From Flavobacterium sp. (GTDB lineage Bacteria; Bacteroidota; Bacteroidia; Flavobacteriales; Flavobacteriaceae), in NCBI GenBank assembly GCA_015234525.1, contig JADGMX010000049.1:62001-126000 (forward strand): a DNA stretch of 64,000 nt, read 5' to 3'. The notes under the pieces are model-generated. The model worked only from the letters and a program-made list of their open reading frames with translations, made no database searches and was not told the origin of the DNA. The first letter of the stretch is position 1, and each line of letters opens with the position of its first letter. Of the stretch, positions 1 through 9,588 are shown piece after piece. The position numbers and the translations under genes were made by a program.

Positions 1-2491
1 CGCCTTTGATATTTCGTGATGAATCTTCAGTTTTCTTGAGATCGTCTTTGATGAGCGCCAGCAGTTCATTCTTCTTGATCAGATTCATGGTTGAAGCCGC
101 TAGTTCGCGATTCTTAATGTCAACGTCGAGTTGTAATTGCTCATTTTTGATTCGCATTAACTCACGTTGCGTTTCCAGTTCTCGAAGTTCCAACTGACGC
201 TGATTTTCGGCTAGTATTTTTGCATTTTGCTTCTGGTAGTAATTCTTGTAAGCGCGATGGATGAAAAAGCCGCCGCAGATTGCTACAATTGTATAAAACG
301 CTATGGCTAACCAACTGAAATACCAAGGACGCAAAATCACAAAATTGAATTCCGCCGTATTTTGCGATGGAAGTTCGCCGGTACGAGCCCGAACTTTAAA
401 AGTGTAGCTTCCGTAAGGCAGGTTTTTAAAATTGACCATCGTCCGATTCGACCAATCGCTCCACTGATCGGTGGCGCCTTCGAGTAAAAACTGATATTCC
501 GGTCTGATATATTTTGTGTAAACCGGAACGGCAAATGTGATCGTGATGTTATTTTCGCGGTACGGAATGTCGACTTCACCAGTTATATCCACGGAAGTGG
601 TGGCTTGATTAAACTTGTTTTTTAGTGCTGAGGTGATTGAAACCCTGTGATTTGTGACTGAAATTTCATTTGGGATTAGCGAATAATAACCGTCTGTTGT
701 TCCAACTAAATAGGTGTTTGCGCCAATTTGAGATATATTTTCGTAACCAGACATTGAATTGGTGAGCGTGGTTTTGATCGGAATTGATTTAAGCCTCAAT
801 GTGCTACTCATTTTTGCAAGCGAGAAATAGTTGATTCTATTTTTCGTAAAAATCCACAGTTTATCGGAAGTGGTAACCATCTTTCCGGATGTGTATTCGT
901 CGTTGTCGATTGCAAGACTTAAAAGACTATCGCGAATAAAAATATCCTTCTGGACGTCAAGCTTAAAGATGCCGTTTTTATTGGCATACAAAATCGATCC
1001 GTTAAATTTTTCGAGTGCTGCGTTTTTGCCCTTTGGCGGATTTTGGTAAGTTTTGAAATTTTCAACACGTGTCAGATCGGAGTTCATCTTTAATTTGAAA
1101 ACTCCTTTGTACTCATGGCTGACATAAATATTTTGGTTCGCGATTTCAAAGTACTTGGTTGAGTAGCTAAAGCCTTGAATTTTATTTGGAAGCCAATTTT
1201 CAGCTGATTTCTGCAGGTAAGTCAATCCGTTGTAATTTCCCTGGACGATTCTATTTGGATTGGTTGGGTGAATTTCAAACTTCCAGGTTCCAGATTCGTT
1301 GAAGACATTTCGTGCCGTCGAACCGTCGATGACATACGTTCCTGAATCATGGCCGCAGAAAAGTGTGTTCTGGTGACTGAAAAGCGACCAAACCTGACCT
1401 TTTGTTCCCGCAACGAATTCGAATCCCGATTTGGAATCGGTTTTTTTGCAGAACAGTCCCTGATTGGTACCGACATATAATCGATTGTTGAATTGAAGTG
1501 AGGTGTAAACCGTCCCGAGAATTCCCGTATTATCTGTAAAACTTTTAATCGGCGAGTTTAAATTAATGCAATTGATGCCATTGTCTAATCCGACCCATAG
1601 ATTTTTATCGGTGTCTTCAGAAAGAGAGAGTACCGTATTGTTGCTCAGTCCGTTATTTTGAGTTAGATGATATTGAACTTGTCCGGTTTGGGAGATGACA
1701 AAAAGTCCGTTAGAGACTGAACCCAGCGCGTAACCGCCATTTGAAAGTGCGATGCTGCTGTAAATCGTAGTTCCTGCAAGTCTATCGTCGGAAACAGAAA
1801 AGGCAGTGAGTTTGTCGTTTGCGAATAGGAACAAGCCGTCATGCTGGGTTTGCAGCATCAATCCGTTGTCGTGTGGAAAAATGTTCACCACTTTTTTATT
1901 TCCAAGCAGTTTTGCAGAAATGATGAGTTGGCATCGGCCGTTGTCAATTTCGTAGATACCATCCGTAGGTGCTTGATAAAAAATAGAATGTTGGGTTTGG
2001 AACGCTTTTAAAATTCCACTTTTAGACGAAACGATTTTAAATTTATTATTCTGAGTATCATAAAGATACAACTGGTTAAGCGACTGAAAAATAACCCAAT
2101 TGTCGAAAGTGAGAATATTCCAGAATTGTTCATCGTCGTGAAGTTTGGATTTGATGTGTTTACTTAGCGAATGATAGATGAGTTTTCCATTTGATTGTCG
2201 CGTCCAATAACCGAATTCCATGTAGCAACCCGTATAAATCCGATCGCCGACAACTTTTACCGATCGGATGATGGTTTCATTTGGCGAGGGATAAAGGGTA
2301 AAGGTCGCTCCATTATATTCGAGAAGCCCTTCATTATTCGCAAAAAAGATAAAGTTTTGATTGTTTTGGCCGATCATCCAATTTTGATTCCCCGCCAAAT
2401 AAGACGGCGCGTCGAACTCAAGCACCGGCGGCAGTTCCTGAGCGTGGATTCCGATGGTGAAAAATGCCAGTAAAAGGATTAGTTTTTTCAA
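1..2491 (-). CDS. Partial two-component-regulator-propeller / Y_Y_Y (triple tyrosine) sensor-type regulator, truncated by the window edge
   Basis: Manual reverse-strand translation is open from a TTG at 2489-2491 (MKKLILLLAFFTIGIHAQELPPVLEF...) to base 1. It has a signal peptide, propeller-like repeats (DTDKNLWVGLDNGINCI), a Y_Y_Y-like segment (YTKYIRPEYQFLLEGATDQWSDWSNRTMVNFKNLPYGSYTFKVRA), one TM helix and a coiled coil. It is absent from the ORF track, probably because it is open at the edge and starts with TTG. Confidence 0.85.
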   Translation of the reverse strand, partial: MKKLILLLAFFTIGIHAQELPPVLEFDAPSYLAGNQNWMIGQNNQNFIFFANNEGLLEYNGATFTLYPSPNETIIRSVKVVGDRIYTGCYMEFGYWTRQSNGKLIYHSLSKHIKSKLHDDEQFWNILTFDNWVIFQSLNQLYLYDTQNNKFKIVSSKSGILKAFQTQHSIFYQAPTDGIYEIDNGRCQLIISAKLLGNKKVVNIFPHDNGLMLQTQHDGLFLFANDKLTAFSVSDDRLAGTTIYSSIALSNGGYALGSVSNGLFVISQTGQVQYHLTQNNGLSNNTVLSLSEDTDKNLWVGLDNGINCINLNSPIKSFTDNTGILGTVYTSLQFNNRLYVGTNQGLFCKKTDSKSGFEFVAGTKGQVWSLFSHQNTLFCGHDSGTYVIDGSTARNVFNESGTWKFEIHPTNPNRIVQGNYNGLTYLQKSAENWLPNKIQGFSYSTKYFEIANQNIYVSHEYKGVFKLKMNSDLTRVENFKTYQNPPKGKNAALEKFNGSILYANKNGIFKLDVQKDIFIRDSLLSLAIDNDEYTSGKMVTTSDKLWIFTKNRINYFSLAKMSSTLRLKSIPIKTTLTNSMSGYENISQIGANTYLVGTTDGYYSLIPNEISVTNHRVSITSALKNKFNQATTSVDITGEVDIPYRENNITITFAVPVYTKYIRPEYQFLLEGATDQWSDWSNRTMVNFKNLPYGSYTFKVRARTGELPSQNTAEFNFVILRPWYFSWLAIAFYTIVAICGGFFIHRAYKNYYQKQNAKILAENQRQLELRELETQRELMRIKNEQLQLDVDIKNRELAASTMNLIKKNELLALIKDDLKKTEDSSRNIKG

Positions 2492-2594
2492 ATTAACTCG
2501 GATAGACAACCTTACAAATATATATAGTTCGGAGTAATAACAACACAGCTTCCGGTAAAACTCGGTTTAAGCCTTAGCATTATGGATTCAATTA

Positions 2595-2673
2595 GGTCGC
2601 GTTAAGGATTGAAGTGAAAAGCCCGGAGCCTTGGCGAGGACTTGTAGCGAAAAGCCTGACCGTGAGCGACCTC
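2595..2673. repeat. Structured intergenic repeat-like element (copy G) with terminal AGGTCGC...GCGACCT inverted repeat
   Basis: AGGTCGCGTTAAGGATTGAAGTGAAAAGCCCGGAGCCTTGGCGAGGACTTGTAGCGAAAAGCCTGACCGTGAGCGACCT. It contains an internal direct repeat AG(T/C)GAAAAGCC and shares GGCGAGG..TTG..GCG.AAAGCC with the element at 38399-38539. Confidence 0.5.
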
Positions 2674-2795
2674 AGAAGCGAGGGGGTAACGCCATAACTA
2701 TCAATTTTATAATGCTGTAACTTTTTAATTGAATTTTGTAACCTGAATATGACGTAAAATTTGCTAATTTGCCAGCAATTCTAAACTAATCAACT

Positions 2796-3263
2796 ATGAA
2801 AAGTATTAAATTTTTGCTTGCTTTTGTGCTATTTGCTGGTATTTCTGTATCGTGTAGCGATGATGATGACAATCCGAATCCGACTGGCGGAACATTGGAA
2901 GGAAGATGGATTCCGACTGAAACTGTTGTAAAATCTGGCAATAACGAGATTGTTAACGATTATACAGGCCACCAGCCAGGTTGCGATAAAGATTATATTG
3001 AATTTGCGGCAGGGAATGTATTTAACAAAGTTGATTACAATCCGGATATAAACAATCCTAGTATTTGTGCACCTTCATCGGCGGCACCGGCTTCGTACAC
3101 ACGTGCTGAAAACAGTTTGACCATTGGTGGAAACACGACTTACGCGGGAACGTATACGATTACGCGATTGACTAACTCGCAAATGAGATTGTCATCGTCG
3201 GCAAGTACTGGAGCGGCGGGAGTTACTACTATTTTGTACTTTGATCGCGCTTCCAGCAACTAA
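2796..3263 (+). CDS. Lipocalin-like lipoprotein
   Basis: Lipobox (VSCSDDDDNP) and EGRW lipocalin-like start; 155 aa. Confidence 0.7.
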   Translation: MKSIKFLLAFVLFAGISVSCSDDDDNPNPTGGTLEGRWIPTETVVKSGNNEIVNDYTGHQPGCDKDYIEFAAGNVFNKVDYNPDINNPSICAPSSAAPASYTRAENSLTIGGNTTYAGTYTITRLTNSQMRLSSSASTGAAGVTTILYFDRASSN

Positions 3264-3286
3264 GATAAACCATCAGAAAAAAAAGA

Positions 3287-3313
3287 AACCGTCTCAATTG
3301 AGGCGGTTTTTTT
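3287..3313. terminator. Rho-independent terminator between convergent genes
   Basis: AACCGTCTC-AATT-GAGGCGGTT stem followed by a T run, preceded by an A run. Confidence 0.8.
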
Positions 3314-3587
3314 ATATGATTTCGGCGCTGAGACCGGCCTCGAGAAGTTGCGTGCATTGCGGAATAAGTTCCTTTTTGGATCCGGTTTTGACCGTACATT
3401 TTCCTTTATAGTGAATGATGATCGAGCATTGTTCGGCTTGTTCGGCAGTGTGATTGCAAACTCGCATTAGTGTTTCGATGACGTGATCAAAAGTGTTTAC
3501 GTCGTCGTTGTAGACAATGATCTCGCTGTTCATCGAGGTGGTTTCCTTTAAAACAACGCGTTCTTTTACTTGTTCTTTAGTTGCCAT
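3312..3587 (-). CDS. clpS: ATP-dependent Clp protease adaptor ClpS
   Basis: IIVYNDDVNTFDHVIETL motif, 91 aa. Confidence 0.93.
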   Translation of the reverse strand: MATKEQVKERVVLKETTSMNSEIIVYNDDVNTFDHVIETLMRVCNHTAEQAEQCSIIIHYKGKCTVKTGSKKELIPQCTQLLEAGLSAEII

Positions 3588-3616
3588 TTTGATTTAAATT
3601 ACGATGACTTAACGAA

Positions 3617-4453
3617 TTATGCTTTGACATATTTTAGCGATGCCCAATTATTTCGGGTCAGTTTACTTTCGAATTTGAGTCCGTTTGCTTCGCAACTTTC
3701 ATTAATCGCGTCGATATCTTCGGTGTAAAATCCGCTAAAGAGAATGGTTCCGCCCGGATTCAGGCTTTCGGCGTATGCGGTCATGTCGTTTAGCAAAATA
3801 TTTCGGTTGATGTTGGCGATGATTAAATCGTAGTGACGGCCAGCTAAAAGTGCGGCATCACCTTCAAAAACTGAAATGTGGCTGCAATTGTTGCGTTCGG
3901 CATTTTCGACTGAATTTAAGTAGCACCAATTATCGATATCAATGGCGTCGATGGGTTTTGCGCCTTTCATTTCGGCTAATATCGCCAGAATTGCAGTTCC
4001 ACAGCCCATGTCGAGGGTTTTCATATTTTCGACATCCATACTAAGAAGATGGCTAATCATCATGTGCGTGGTTTCGTGGTGACCCGTTCCAAAGCTCATT
4101 TTTGGTTCGATCAAAATATCGAATTCGGCGTCGCTTTTCGGATGAAACGGCGCACGAACATGACATTTGCCATCGACGTCGATCGGCTCAAAGTTCTTTT
4201 CCCATTCCTGATTCCAATTCACCTGTTCAATCTCCTCAATATGATAGCTGATCTCAAACTCGTCTGATTTCATGATCTGAATGTCGTCAAGAATACCTTC
4301 AGTGTAGTCATTTTTTTGGATGTACGCCGTAAGTCCGTTTTCATTTTCAACGAAGCTTTCGAAAGGTTTTTCGCCAAGTTCGGCAACCAGAATTTCTGAA
4401 GCTGGCTCCTTTGGACTGATTTTAAAATGGAATCCGAGATAAGATGTCGACAT
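3617..4453 (-). CDS. prmA: Ribosomal protein L11 methyltransferase
   Basis: SFGTGHHETTHMM and LDMGCGTAILAI SAM-binding motifs. Confidence 0.94.
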   Translation of the reverse strand: MSTSYLGFHFKISPKEPASEILVAELGEKPFESFVENENGLTAYIQKNDYTEGILDDIQIMKSDEFEISYHIEEIEQVNWNQEWEKNFEPIDVDGKCHVRAPFHPKSDAEFDILIEPKMSFGTGHHETTHMMISHLLSMDVENMKTLDMGCGTAILAILAEMKGAKPIDAIDIDNWCYLNSVENAERNNCSHISVFEGDAALLAGRHYDLIIANINRNILLNDMTAYAESLNPGGTILFSGFYTEDIDAINESCEANGLKFESKLTRNNWASLKYVKA

Positions 4454-4470
4454 GCGCTAAAAAATTTTCG

Positions 4471-4478
4471 CAAAGGTA
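4471..4478 (-). promoter_or_regulatory. Bacteroidota -7 promoter element (TACCTTTG) for prmA
   Basis: CAAAGGTA on the plus strand, about 18 bp upstream of the prmA start. Confidence 0.6.
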
Positions 4479-4510
4479 CTATTCTTAATTGTGTTCTTTC
4501 AAAAAGACAG

Positions 4511-4518
4511 TACTTTTG
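4511..4518 (+). promoter_or_regulatory. Bacteroidota -7 promoter element (TACTTTTG) for the porin gene
   Basis: Matches TAnnTTTG, 30 bp upstream of ATG 4549. Confidence 0.6.
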
Positions 4519-4548
4519 TGTGGCATCAGTTAATGCAAACCCGAAAAC

Positions 4549-5769
4549 ATGAAAAACGTATATATTCTTTTGATTTTGTTGATTGGTGCTTCTGCATCAG
4601 CACAGATTATTAATGTTCCGTCTAGTGAAGATAATGACCCCCGACTTTCTAGTTTGCCATATTACAGTTATGGTAAAGGTCTTGGACTTACGTCACCAGA
4701 CAGTCTATTCCAGTTTAATATCCGGTTTAGAATGCAAAATCGCGTGACATATCTCGATGCTGAAGATGAAAAACCGAGTTATGACGGGCAAATCAGACGA
4801 TTGCGGTTGCGTTTTGACGGTTTTATCGGATCTCCGAAATTGCTTTATGCGATTCAGCTTTCGTTTGCTCCGGGCGATGTCGGGGAACTTGAAGATGGCG
4901 GAAACATTAACATTATACGGGATGCGGTGATTTTTTACCGACCGAATGATCACTGGGACATTTCATTCGGACAGACCAAATTGCCGGGAAACCGTCAGCG
5001 CGTCAATTCGTCGGGCGCTTTACAACTTACGGATCGAACGATTAACAACGCGCGATTTACGATTGACCGCGATTTCGGATTTCAGGTTCATCATTCGAAT
5101 GAGGATTCGGAGCGCTTTTCATACGATTTAAAAGCGGCTTTATCCACAGGCGAGGGGAGGAACGTAACCGGAAGGTCGGATGATGGTGTTGCGGTGACTG
5201 CAAAAGCAGAACTGTTTCCACTGGGCGCTTTTACTCGCGATGGATCTTATTTTGAAGGCGATTTGGTTCGGGAAACTAAACCGAAATTGATGCTTTCAGG
5301 AGGTTATCATCAGAACAATCAGGCGCTTCGTACACAGGGAACACTAGGTGATTTTTTATTTCAGCCGCGAACGATGCGATCTGTTTTTGTCGACGCCATG
5401 TTTAAATACAATGGCTGGTCGGCAATGTCGGCGTATTTGTCAAGAACGACCAGTAAGAATGCCATTACCTATAACGACGATCTGACGGATTTCAATTTTG
5501 TACAAACCGGAAGCGGATTCGACTACCAATTAGGTTATTTATTTCCGACAAATTACGAGATAATCGGTCGTTTTTCAACTCAAAAAGCCGGTGATGACAT
5601 CATTGAATTCGTACCCGATGCCAAACAATACAGTCTTGGTGTGACTAAGTATATCTGGGAGCATACCTTTAAATTGCAGGCCGAAGTAACGCTGGATGAG
5701 CTCAACTACTTTGATGGCAATAAGCGCAACAATTGGTATGTGAGATTTCAGGTCGAGATCGGAATTTAA
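4549..5769 (+). CDS. OprO/OprP-like (phosphate-selective) porin
   Basis: Signal peptide and beta-barrel pattern: FQFNIRFRMQNRVTY, GQIRRLRLRFDGFIGSPKLLYAIQLSFAPGD, C-terminal WYVRFQVEIGI. Confidence 0.8.
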   Translation: MKNVYILLILLIGASASAQIINVPSSEDNDPRLSSLPYYSYGKGLGLTSPDSLFQFNIRFRMQNRVTYLDAEDEKPSYDGQIRRLRLRFDGFIGSPKLLYAIQLSFAPGDVGELEDGGNINIIRDAVIFYRPNDHWDISFGQTKLPGNRQRVNSSGALQLTDRTINNARFTIDRDFGFQVHHSNEDSERFSYDLKAALSTGEGRNVTGRSDDGVAVTAKAELFPLGAFTRDGSYFEGDLVRETKPKLMLSGGYHQNNQALRTQGTLGDFLFQPRTMRSVFVDAMFKYNGWSAMSAYLSRTTSKNAITYNDDLTDFNFVQTGSGFDYQLGYLFPTNYEIIGRFSTQKAGDDIIEFVPDAKQYSLGVTKYIWEHTFKLQAEVTLDELNYFDGNKRNNWYVRFQVEIGI

Positions 5770-6212
5770 TCCCGGATTTCTGGCGGTTTGGATTGATCGA
5801 CTTTCATCACGAGAATTTTTTCGTAACGCAAATCGCCCGCATCGTACAGGTATGTAAAGGTGTGTTCTTTCGGATCGTAGGTGAGTTTACTTTTCATCGT
5901 TCGCGAAAGCATTTGCCAAGTTGGCTCTTTTTTGTCGTTTACAGTGTAGGCGGTGATTGAGCCGTGGAAAAGCCGCGCCCGGCCGTCGTCACTGATGCTA
6001 AGTGCGATATAACCGTGATTCTTTGATCCAATTTCACGGATTTCAACAATTGAATGCTCATATTCTTTCTCCTGGAGAATATAAGATCGGCTGGCTTCGT
6101 TCCAGGTATAATATTCGCGATAGTCAGAATGGAATCTCGACTGGGTGTCGATTTGTCCCATCATGACTATCGGAAATATTAAAAACAACAGGTGGTATAT
6201 ATTTCTTTTCAT
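5766..6212 (-). CDS. Hypothetical secreted protein
   Basis: 148 aa ORF with signal peptide, convergent with the porin (4-bp overlap). Confidence 0.6.
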   Translation of the reverse strand: MKRNIYHLLFLIFPIVMMGQIDTQSRFHSDYREYYTWNEASRSYILQEKEYEHSIVEIREIGSKNHGYIALSISDDGRARLFHGSITAYTVNDKKEPTWQMLSRTMKSKLTYDPKEHTFTYLYDAGDLRYEKILVMKVDQSKPPEIRD

Positions 6213-6276
6213 TGTTGGAACAAACGGCTAACTGGCTGATTTATTGGATTCAATTTCAGAAATTTACCTTAAAATT

Positions 6277-7029
6277 TTAGTAGCTTGCGATAATATCTGC
6301 AAAGTCATCCGCTTTAAGTGCCGCACCGCCGATAAGTCCGCCATCTACATCAGGTTTCGAAAAGATTTCGCGGGCATTATCAGGTTTTACGCTTCCGCCG
6401 TAGAGGATTGATACATTGTCGGCAACTTCAGATCCGTAACGATCGCTGACAATATCGCGGATAAATTTGTGCATTTCCTGTGCTTGATCTGGAGTCGCGG
6501 TTTCGCCGGTTCCGATTGCCCAAACGGGTTCATATGCGAGAATGATTCGCGACCATTTTTCGGCGTCAAGATGAAAGAGTCCGTCTTTCAACTGATTTTC
6601 GACGATATTAAAATGTTTTGCGGCGTTTCGGTCTGAAAGTTCTTCGCCAAAGCAGAAAATCACTTCCATATCGTTTTCGAGCGCGGCATCAACTTTATAG
6701 GCGATAACAGAATCGGTTTCGTTAAAGATTGAGCGTCGTTCCGAATGCCCGAGAATAACGATGTTCACACCGATTGATTTCAGCATATCCGCTGAAACTT
6801 CGCCGGTATAAGCGCCACTTTGCGCCTGATGCATGTTTTGTGCCGCCACGTCGATATTGGTAAATTCGAGGTGGTCAACAGCTGAAGCCAAATTGACAAA
6901 AGTAGGTGCGACGATTACACGAGGTTCGGTGACCGCCGGAATTTTTCCGATCAAATCGTTGAGTAAATCTTCAGTTTCTTCTGCATTTTTATTCATTTTC
7001 CAGTTTCCTGCAACAATTTTCTGTCTCAT
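6277..7029 (-). CDS. tpiA: Triose-phosphate isomerase
   Basis: RQKIVAGNWKMN, ILGHSERR, AYEPVWAIGTG, YGGSVKP motifs. Confidence 0.97.
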   Translation of the reverse strand: MRQKIVAGNWKMNKNAEETEDLLNDLIGKIPAVTEPRVIVAPTFVNLASAVDHLEFTNIDVAAQNMHQAQSGAYTGEVSADMLKSIGVNIVILGHSERRSIFNETDSVIAYKVDAALENDMEVIFCFGEELSDRNAAKHFNIVENQLKDGLFHLDAEKWSRIILAYEPVWAIGTGETATPDQAQEMHKFIRDIVSDRYGSEVADNVSILYGGSVKPDNAREIFSKPDVDGGLIGGAALKADDFADIIASY

Positions 7030-7526
7030 TATTTTAAGGTTTTGAGTATAGTATCAATTTTTTCGAAGTCGGTTTCGATCGCTCGGTATAGTGCGACATT
7101 GCCGGATTTGTCGATGACGATGTAACGCGGAATCCAATCAAGATCGATCGATTTTCCAAAACTGCCTTTCATGCCGTCGGGCGTCCAATAGTGATCGCCA
7201 ACAAGCTGATGTTTTTCAATTCCTTCTTTCCATTTGTCTTCGGTTTTATCCATCGAAATGAACGCATAAGCAGCATCCGGATTATCTGATTGAAGCTTTT
7301 TAAAAGCGGGCATCGATTTGACGCAATCGCCACACCAGGAAGCCCAAACTTCAATCACCAACGGTTTGCCCGCGTGCTTTTTTATAATGTCGCCAAACGC
7401 GATTTGCTCACCGGAACTGTTGGTTAATTTTTCAGTTAGCGCGGCATCGCTAAATCTGTCTTTATTTGGTTTGTCGCTGCACGACACGCTGGTAATAACA
7501 GCAAGTGCAAGAAATATCTTTTTCAT
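7029..7526 (-). CDS. TlpA-family thioredoxin-like lipoprotein
   Basis: MKKIFLALAVITSVSCSD lipobox; VIEVWASWCGDCVKSMP active site. The ORF-track start (7661) is probably too long. Confidence 0.85.
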   Translation of the reverse strand: MKKIFLALAVITSVSCSDKPNKDRFSDAALTEKLTNSSGEQIAFGDIIKKHAGKPLVIEVWASWCGDCVKSMPAFKKLQSDNPDAAYAFISMDKTEDKWKEGIEKHQLVGDHYWTPDGMKGSFGKSIDLDWIPRYIVIDKSGNVALYRAIETDFEKIDTILKTLK

Positions 7527-7536
7527 AGTCAAGGTT

Positions 7537-7833
7537 TTATAGTGAATTGTAATTTTCACGCTCTTTTGCTTCTTTAAGGAAGACTGGTCGCGATTTTTTA
7601 CGACGTTTTTTTTTCGGGAAGTAACGGCTTTTAATGTATAGAAAGAACATGATTCCCGCAACCGACATCATCGTACATCCCGCTACGATATGGAAAGTGT
7701 TGCCAAGAAGTGGATCTTCCCAGGTTGCAACCTCATTTAACAAATAGTATCCGAGAAGCATCAGCCCCAGCGATACCAAAATGATTACTAGGTCGCTTAT
7801 TTTTTTCTTGTGAGTTTTCTTAACTACGCTCAT
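7537..7833 (-). CDS. Small membrane protein, hypothetical
   Basis: 98 aa, two predicted TM helices, conserved-looking operon position. Confidence 0.65.
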   Translation of the reverse strand: MSVVKKTHKKKISDLVIILVSLGLMLLGYYLLNEVATWEDPLLGNTFHIVAGCTMMSVAGIMFFLYIKSRYFPKKKRRKKSRPVFLKEAKERENYNSL

Positions 7834-7836
7834 TCA

Positions 7837-8937
7837 CTAAAGTTTTAAATCGTCCACATCGTTATGATGTAATTTTTGAACAACCGTTCCTTGATGCAAA
7901 ACAACCAAACTCGGATTTGCCCGTTCGATGGTTTTTAACGTGGTAGCATCGCAGAAATAAAAATCGAATGTAATTCCGTAAAGCGTTTTAAAAGCTTCAA
8001 TTTCGTCAGGAAGTGAAGCGGTTGCGCCGATAACTTTATACCCTTTGGCTTGAGCTTGTTTGCTGAGCTTTTCGAGTGTTTCAGCTGCTTTTTTATTCGT
8101 TTGATTCAGATCGTACATCACTAGCATCAGAAGTTTTGGTTCTTGCAAAAGTTCTTCGGTGTTGTCGAATCCGTCTTTTTCAAGCGTAAAATCGTGGATC
8201 GGCGGAACATAACCTTGAGTGATCACCTTATCGATGCGGTCAACAAATGTGGCACCGGCGGGAATATTCATCAAATCTTTCTCGGTAAACTCCTGATTTT
8301 GCCCGTTAACATTGTAAACAAAAATCATCTCAACCACCGATTTTGGCGCGCCCTCCGGAATACTCATTCCTTCCTTAATATTTGTACCTTCTTTATAAGC
8401 TCTAAAATCAACAATCGGAAGGTGATTTAGAACATGATACGCCATAAAGATGCAAAGTAGCAGTGAAATGCCAATCACTGAATTGGTTACTTTTGCCGAA
8501 AATAAAGGTCGGATATATTTCTTATTGATAAACACGATGAGAATCAGCACAAGTAAAACAACGTCTTTAATGAATGATTGCCAAGGCGTCAGTTTTAACG
8601 CATCGCCAAAGCATCCGCAGTCGGTAACTTTGTTGAAATACGCCGAATAAAAAGTCAGGAACGTAAAGAATACGATCATAATCAAAAGCGACCAAACCGT
8701 GAATCGTCTCCAGGCGCCAAGAAGAAGCATTACACCCAGAACCACTTCTGCGATGACAACAATGATTGCAATGGCGAGGGCAAGCGGAATTAATCCGGGT
8801 AAATTCAGTACCGTTTCACCAAAATATTCGGCGAGTTTATACGAGAAACCAACAGGGTCGTTAAGTTTTATCAGTCCGGAGATTATAAATAGGATTCCGA
8901 CGAAGATTCTTGAAAACTGAGTAATGTATTTCATCAT
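7837..8937 (-). CDS. DoxX/MauE-like membrane protein (BT_3928-like) with thioredoxin-like C-terminus
   Basis: FSRIFVGILFIISGLIKLNDPVGFSYKLAEYF plus TDCGCFGDALKLTPWQSFIKD. Confidence 0.85.
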   Translation of the reverse strand: MMKYITQFSRIFVGILFIISGLIKLNDPVGFSYKLAEYFGETVLNLPGLIPLALAIAIIVVIAEVVLGVMLLLGAWRRFTVWSLLIMIVFFTFLTFYSAYFNKVTDCGCFGDALKLTPWQSFIKDVVLLVLILIVFINKKYIRPLFSAKVTNSVIGISLLLCIFMAYHVLNHLPIVDFRAYKEGTNIKEGMSIPEGAPKSVVEMIFVYNVNGQNQEFTEKDLMNIPAGATFVDRIDKVITQGYVPPIHDFTLEKDGFDNTEELLQEPKLLMLVMYDLNQTNKKAAETLEKLSKQAQAKGYKVIGATASLPDEIEAFKTLYGITFDFYFCDATTLKTIERANPSLVVLHQGTVVQKLHHNDVDDLKL

Positions 8938-9482
8938 GGTTGTTTTTTTTCTTTCATTTGAATTAGCGCAAAAACCGCATAATTGATCATGTCCTGATAA
9001 TTGGCATCGATACCTTCAGACACAAGAGTGTGGCCTTTATTATCTTCAATTTGTTTCACGCGAAGCAACTTTTGAAGAATCAAATCGGTCAATGAACTTA
9101 TTCGCATTTCGCGCCACGCCTCGCCATAATCGTAATTCTTGGCAAGCATGAGAACTTTCGTGATCTCAATCATTTTGTCGTATAACTTGGTCACTGTTTC
9201 CGGGTCTAAATCCGGTTGGTCGGCAACACCACGCTCGATTTGGATCAAAGCCATTACCGAATAATTGATGATTCCGATAAATTCCGATTCTTCGCCTTCA
9301 TCAATCTTGCGAATTTGGTTTTCCTGTAAACTTCTGATGCGTTGTGCTTTAATGAAAATTTGGTCGGTGAGTGACGGCAATCGCATGATTCGCCACGCGC
9401 TTCCATAATCTTTCATCTTTTTTAAAAACAGGTCGCGGCATACCGAAACCACCTCGTCATACTGCTGCGAAGTTTTACTCAT
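8934..9482 (-). CDS. DUF1599 domain-containing protein
   Basis: Two KDYGSAWR/NYDYGEAWR repeats. Start set to MSKTSQQ because a TATTTTTG promoter box lies at 9510-9517, across the upstream ATG. Confidence 0.85.
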   Translation of the reverse strand: MSKTSQQYDEVVSVCRDLFLKKMKDYGSAWRIMRLPSLTDQIFIKAQRIRSLQENQIRKIDEGEESEFIGIINYSVMALIQIERGVADQPDLDPETVTKLYDKMIEITKVLMLAKNYDYGEAWREMRISSLTDLILQKLLRVKQIEDNKGHTLVSEGIDANYQDMINYAVFALIQMKEKKQP

Positions 9483-9509
9483 TTGGTTATATTTGTGATC
9501 AAATTTTTC

Positions 9510-9517
9510 CAAAAATA
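9510..9517 (-). promoter_or_regulatory. Bacteroidota -7 element (TATTTTTG) for the DUF1599 gene
   Basis: CAAAAATA on the plus strand. Confidence 0.5.
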
Positions 9518-9588
9518 GGAATTATTTTTATTGTGAACGGGAGTTCTCGCTGCAAGGTACGTATTTATCAACATCCACAAAAATCAAT

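Noticed and set aside
337-579. 80-aa minus ORF near the left end
   Set aside because: Out of frame with the real Y_Y_Y regulator reading frame covering the same bases.
1222-1476. 84-aa minus ORF
   Set aside because: Overlaps the propeller regulator in another frame; biased composition without a family motif.
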